Shown piece by piece: positions 14,160 to 16,217 of a stretch of DNA of 16,217 bases. Made by a program: the position numbers and the translations under genes. This stretch comes from Methanosarcina sp. (lineage in GTDB: Archaea > Halobacteriota > Methanosarcinia > Methanosarcinales > Methanosarcinaceae): NCBI GenBank assembly GCA_013331265.1, contig DUGS01000151.1, forward strand, positions 14,212-30,428, written 5' to 3'. Numbering within the stretch: the first letter of the stretch is position 1; the number at the start of each line of letters is the position of its first letter. The notes under the pieces are model-generated. The model searched no databases. It saw only the letters and a program-made list of their open reading frames with translations, and was not told where the DNA came from.

Positions 14160-14323
14160 GAAACTTGGCTATAGCCGGATCAAAGCATCTATTTCAGGAT
14201 CTGAACCCCTACTTTAAACAGTTTACTTTATTATCTATCAGGTCTTCAATCTGGACAAAATCCTTTGTTTACAATTTTCATGTATTAAACCCAGAAAAAA
14301 GCAGGCTTAAAAGGAGATATTTC

Positions 14324-14602
14324 ATGACATCAAGCCGATTCATTATCACGGTTATTGGCAGCGACAGAGTAGGAATTGTTGCCAGAATTACCACTGTAAT
14401 GGCCAGTTACAATGTAAATATTGTTGATATTACTCAGACTATCATGCAGGGGATCTTTACAATGATTATGCTCGCAGAAGCCCCGAAGGAAAACTTTGAC
14501 CTTGCGGCTTTCCAGCAGGCTATGAATGCTGAAGGAAAGAGCCTTGGAGTTGAAGTCAAGGTACAGCATGAAGACGCTTTCCGTTTCATGCACAGGATTT
14601 AA
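14324..14602 (+). CDS. ACT-domain protein, UPF0237 family
   Basis: This 92-residue protein is a single ACT domain of the UPF0237 family: FIITVIGSDRVGIVARITTVMASYNVNIVDITQTIMQGIFTMIMLAE is the typical start, with the glycine turn where ACT domains bind amino acids or similar ligands. These small proteins are thought to act as ligand-binding regulators, related to GcvR-type regulators, but the role of this family is not settled. The start at 14324 follows AAGGAG with 7-nt spacing. The frame is open back to 14150, but the extra 58 codons are unlike any ACT protein and cross the kinase end. It is followed after 26 bp by a UPF0210 gene; this pair occurs together in many bacteria and archaea, so the ACT protein probably senses a ligand for, or binds to, the UPF0210 protein. 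Confidence 0.9.
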   Translation: MTSSRFIITVIGSDRVGIVARITTVMASYNVNIVDITQTIMQGIFTMIMLAEAPKENFDLAAFQQAMNAEGKSLGVEVKVQHEDAFRFMHRI

Positions 14603-14628
14603 GCTGTGAGGAAGCAGGAGGATATTTC

Positions 14629-15990
14629 ATGCTTATAAACCCAAAAGAAATCCTGGAAACAATACAGATGATCAGGATGGAACATCTGGACATCAGGACC
14701 GTTACCATGGGGATCAGCCTCAGGGACTGCAGCCACCCCGATATTGATGTCTTTAACGAAAACATCTACGAGAAAATAACCTCCCGGGCAAAGGACCTTG
14801 TCCGGACAACGGATGAAATCCAGAGCCTTTACGGGATTCCTATAATCAATAGGAGGATTTCCGTAACTCCCATAGCCATAGCAGCCGAAAGCTGCAGGTC
14901 TCAGGACTTTGTTTCCGTTGCAAAGACAATGGATGAAGCTGCAAAAGAAGCAGGTGTCGATTTTATAGGAGGGTTCAGCGCCCTTGTCCATAAAGGAGAA
15001 ACCGGTGGAGACCTCAAATTAATTAATTCCATTCCTGAAGCCCTTGCATCTACCGATAAGGTATGCTCATCAGTGAACGTTGCAACCACAAAGGCGGGTA
15101 TTAATATGGATGCAGTTGGCCTGATGGGAAATATAATCAAAAAGACTGCAGAACTGACCTCTGACAGGGACGGGATAGGCTGTGCCAAACTCGTGGTTTT
15201 TGCAAATGCCCCTGAAGACAACCCTTTTATGGCAGGAGCTTTTCACGGAATAGGTGAGCCCGAGTGTGTTATCAATGTGGGTGTAAGCGGACCTGGCGTG
15301 GTTAATGCAGCTGTTTGCGAACTCGAAAACCCCAACCTCACAGAAATTTCAGAGACAATCAAAAGGACAGCCTTCAAAATTACGCGCATGGGAGAAATGG
15401 TCGGAAGAGAAGTATCGAGAAGGCTTGGCGTGGAATTCGGAATTCTCGACCTCTCGCTTGCTCCAACTCCGGCAATAGGGGACAGTGTTGCCGCTATTCT
15501 AGAAGCGATGGGCCTTGAGCGCTGTGGAGTCCACGGCACAACTGCAGCCCTTGCACTTCTTAACGACGCCGTAAAAAAGGGCGGAGCAATGGCTTCTTCC
15601 TCAGTAGGGGGCCTCAGTGGGGCTTTCATTCCTGTCAGTGAGGATGCAGGCATGATTGAAGCAGTGAAAGCCGGGGCTCTTACTCTTGAAAAACTCGAAG
15701 CCATGACCTGCGTCTGTTCCGTTGGCCTTGATATGATAGCAGTCCCGGGTGATACCCCTGCTTCTACTCTTTCCGCAATCATTGCTGATGAGATGGCTAT
15801 AGGGGTGATAAACAAAAAGACAACAGCAGCCAGGTTGATTCCCGCTCCCGGAAAAGGAGTTGGAGATTCCGTGGAATTCGGCGGGCTGCTCGGAAGTGCG
15901 CCTATTATGCCGGTAAGCAATTTCAGCTCAGAAACTTTCGTTAGGCGGGGAGGGAGAATCCCGGCTCCTATTCAGTCACTGACAAACTGA
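14629..15990 (+). CDS. UPF0210 / DUF711 family protein (PFL-like fold), function unknown
   Basis: This 453-residue protein matches the UPF0210 (DUF711) family along its full length, including the start LINPKEILETIQMI, IRTVTMGISLRDC, DFIGGFSALVHKG, SSVNVATTKAGINMDAV, ECVINVGVSGPGVV, LAPTPAIGDSVAAILEAMG, and the Gly-rich end APGKGVGDSVEFGGLLGSAPIM. Relatives have a fold related to pyruvate formate-lyase, but I know of no confirmed reaction and do not see an obvious C-terminal glycyl radical motif. No signal peptide or membrane helix is present, so it is probably cytoplasmic. AGGAGG precedes the ATG at 14629 by 7 nt, and the gene starts 26 bp after the ACT gene, so the two form an operon. Both start regions share GATATTTCATG after the ribosome binding site. 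A strong hairpin follows 41 bp after the stop. Confidence 0.93.
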   Translation: MLINPKEILETIQMIRMEHLDIRTVTMGISLRDCSHPDIDVFNENIYEKITSRAKDLVRTTDEIQSLYGIPIINRRISVTPIAIAAESCRSQDFVSVAKTMDEAAKEAGVDFIGGFSALVHKGETGGDLKLINSIPEALASTDKVCSSVNVATTKAGINMDAVGLMGNIIKKTAELTSDRDGIGCAKLVVFANAPEDNPFMAGAFHGIGEPECVINVGVSGPGVVNAAVCELENPNLTEISETIKRTAFKITRMGEMVGREVSRRLGVEFGILDLSLAPTPAIGDSVAAILEAMGLERCGVHGTTAALALLNDAVKKGGAMASSSVGGLSGAFIPVSEDAGMIEAVKAGALTLEKLEAMTCVCSVGLDMIAVPGDTPASTLSAIIADEMAIGVINKKTTAARLIPAPGKGVGDSVEFGGLLGSAPIMPVSNFSSETFVRRGGRIPAPIQSLTN

Positions 15991-16016
15991 AGTGTTATCC
16001 TTAAAATAGAAAACCT

Positions 16017-16081
16017 CAGGCAGGTAATTGTTCAGCATATTCTCGTAAAGCCAGAATATGCTGACTTTAAGTTTTTGCCTG
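16017..16081 (+). terminator. Strong 12-bp hairpin after UPF0210, nested in an outer 6-bp stem
   Basis: TCAGCATATTCT (16032-16043) and AGAATATGCTGA (16053-16064) pair perfectly around a 9-nt loop. CTTTAAGTTTTT follows. An outer stem, CAGGCA (16017-16022) with TGCCTG (16076-16081), encloses it. A terminator for the ACT-UPF0210 operon is most likely; a structured small RNA or bidirectional terminator is also possible. Confidence 0.55.
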
Positions 16082-16217
16082 CGCTATTTGTCGACTCAAT
16101 CAAGATTGAAAAAACACAATTTGTAGCTCTCAATTGATGAAGTGAATTAAGGAAAAGTCCAGAGAGTTTTTACGGCTTCCCTGAACTTCTCCTTTTATTT
16201 CCAACCCTTGTCCTTTA
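16082..16217. other. Window end with no supported gene
   Basis: I see no convincing gene here. On the minus strand a frame is open from the window edge to a TGA at 16130-16132 (28 codons, ending SLIHFIN). It could be the tail of a gene outside the window, but it is too short to support. Confidence 0.4.

Noticed and set aside
14150..14323. Upstream in-frame extension of the ACT protein by 58 codons
   Set aside because: It overlaps the kinase end, lacks family similarity, and the ATG at 14324 has a perfect AAGGAG site.
15243..15920. Long minus-strand frame (225 codons) opposite UPF0210
   Set aside because: Low-complexity Ser/Pro/Ala-rich shadow of the sense gene.
16130..16217. Possible 3' end of a minus-strand gene at the window edge
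   Set aside because: Only 28 open codons with no recognisable motif; cannot be told from chance.

Overview
The window looks like a chromosomal segment of a methanogenic archaeon of the genus Methanosarcina. The reasons are archaeal-only genes (AMP phosphorylase, the SPOUT-type tRNA C56 2'-O-methyltransferase), a ferredoxin-dependent 2-oxoacid oxidoreductase of the methanogen VOR type, a NosD-like beta-helix surface protein with PKD domains, long AT-rich intergenic spaces, archaeal TATA-like boxes, and strong GGAG-type ribosome binding sites. The acyl-CoA synthetase matches, as I recall it, the characterised Methanosarcina acetivorans enzyme down to its acyl-pocket Lys256 and Trp259. The exact species cannot be fixed from sequence alone.

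Layout. 1-602 (minus): 5' part of a beta-lactamase-fold serine hydrolase lipoprotein, cut by the window edge. It is divergent from 789-1643 (plus), a MerR-type regulator with a GyrI-like effector domain. 1802-2617 (plus) is a compact alkaline-phosphatase-superfamily phosphodiesterase. It converges on 2672-4369 (minus), a secreted beta-helix/PKD surface protein with a C-terminal membrane anchor. An AT-rich control region (4370-4810) follows.

4811-10314 (plus) is the metabolic core: an HTH-cupin regulator, an AMP-forming medium/branched-chain acyl-CoA synthetase, and a three-gene 2-oxoacid:ferredoxin oxidoreductase (dicluster ferredoxin, alpha, fused beta-gamma). Together they could activate branched short-chain acids (for example 2-methylbutyrate) to CoA esters and reductively carboxylate these with reduced ferredoxin to 2-oxo acids, the direct precursors of branched-chain amino acids. 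Run in reverse, they would oxidise such 2-oxo acids.

10772-12904 (plus) holds AMP phosphorylase (nucleotide salvage towards ribose-1,5-bisphosphate and type III RuBisCO) and aTrm56 (tRNA modification). 13059-13466 is a small two-helix membrane protein of unknown function. 13644-15990 holds a bacterial-type shikimate-kinase-like P-loop kinase, then a tight pair: an ACT-domain protein (UPF0237) and a UPF0210/DUF711 protein. The window ends in a non-coding stretch with a strong 12-bp hairpin.

A recurring feature is short perfect tandem duplications (11, 16, 17, 21, 26 and 29 bp periods), each different, in most of the longer intergenic regions. I see no tRNA, rRNA, CRISPR array, insertion sequence or phage gene.
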